Assembly (NCBI GenBank): GCA_012512705.1
Contig: JAAZDR010000090.1
Location: 1-6,335 of the forward strand
Direction of reading: 5' to 3'
DNA from: Bacillota bacterium
Lineage (GTDB): Bacteria; Bacillota; Dethiobacteria; DTU022; JAAZDR01
DNA length: 6,335 nucleotides
Both the position numbers and the translations under genes were made by a program. Below are positions 6,260-6,335 of the stretch, piece after piece (within the stretch, counting starts at the first letter, position 1; every line of letters begins with the position of its first letter). Under the pieces are notes generated by a model. That model had not been told where the DNA came from, searched no databases, and saw nothing but the letters and a program-made list of their open reading frames with translations.

Positions 6260-6335
6260 ATGAAAAATCGGAAGATGTCAGAGTATTGGAATATGGGGAC
6301 AGCTATAGGTTTGTGCACTGCTGTTGGTATTGTAC
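6260..6335 (+). CDS. Start of a small, probably membrane-associated protein (partial)
   Basis: ATG 6260 is preceded by GGAGGT at 6246-6251, an ideal ribosome site eight bases away. The frame stays open to the window edge and gives 25 residues: MKNRKMSEYWNM followed by a small-residue, hydrophobic stretch GTAIGLCTAVGIV. A short basic head with EYW and then a Gly/Ala-rich helix is reminiscent of small glycine-rich membrane proteins in Firmicutes, but too little is visible to name a family. It lies only 49 bases after the truncated addB and shares no obvious function with it. Confidence 0.6.
   Translation, partial: MKNRKMSEYWNMGTAIGLCTAVGIV

Noticed and set aside
6180..6260. Mobile-element end at the addB break
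   Set aside because: No inverted terminal repeat, target duplication or transposase sequence is visible in the bases available.
1..6335. CRISPR array, tRNA, rRNA or riboswitch
   Set aside because: No regularly spaced repeats, cloverleaf elements, rRNA-like blocks or recognisable aptamer cores were seen on either strand.

Overview
The window looks like chromosomal DNA of a Gram-positive Firmicute, most likely a clostridial or Peptococcaceae-like lineage. The reasons are purine-rich Shine-Dalgarno sites before almost every gene, frequent TTG starts, an AddAB-type (not RecBCD-type) recombination nuclease, a PadR/DUF2812 pair, and a small sigma factor with a membrane partner of a kind I recall from anaerobic Firmicutes. 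The assignment is inference from gene content; no rRNA or other marker is present.

Layout. (1) 20-465, plus strand: a small four-helix membrane protein gene, split by a one-base frameshift at about 223-226. (2) 491-2144, minus strand: a two-gene operon of a PadR repressor and a DUF2812 membrane protein, overlapping by 8 bases. It is preceded by a good sigma-A promoter and a perfect 7-7-7 inverted repeat that fits autoregulation. It converges on gene 1, with a strong bulged hairpin (427-454) at the meeting point. (3) 2145-2521: an AT-rich region between divergent units, with promoter-like elements but no convincing gene. (4) 2522-4602, plus strand: an ECF-like sigma factor gene carrying two frameshifts, whose end overlaps (ATGA) an intact gene for a single-pass membrane protein that is the likely anti-sigma or sensor partner. 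A clear intrinsic terminator follows (4627-4659). (5) 4732-6210: the first two fifths of addB, cut off after about residue 482 by unrelated sequence. (6) 6260 to the end: the start of a small gene, with its own ribosome binding site, that runs out of the window.

The functional theme is envelope sensing and regulation (PadR/DUF2812 and sigma/membrane partner) beside a recombination-repair gene. Three of the six coding units are damaged: two by frameshifts and one by truncation. The frameshifts are small indels at short repeats, so they could be real gene decay or sequencing and assembly errors; the sequence alone cannot settle this. I found no CRISPR array, tRNA, rRNA, transposase or clear mobile-element end, and nothing that makes a convincing case for a wholly new system.
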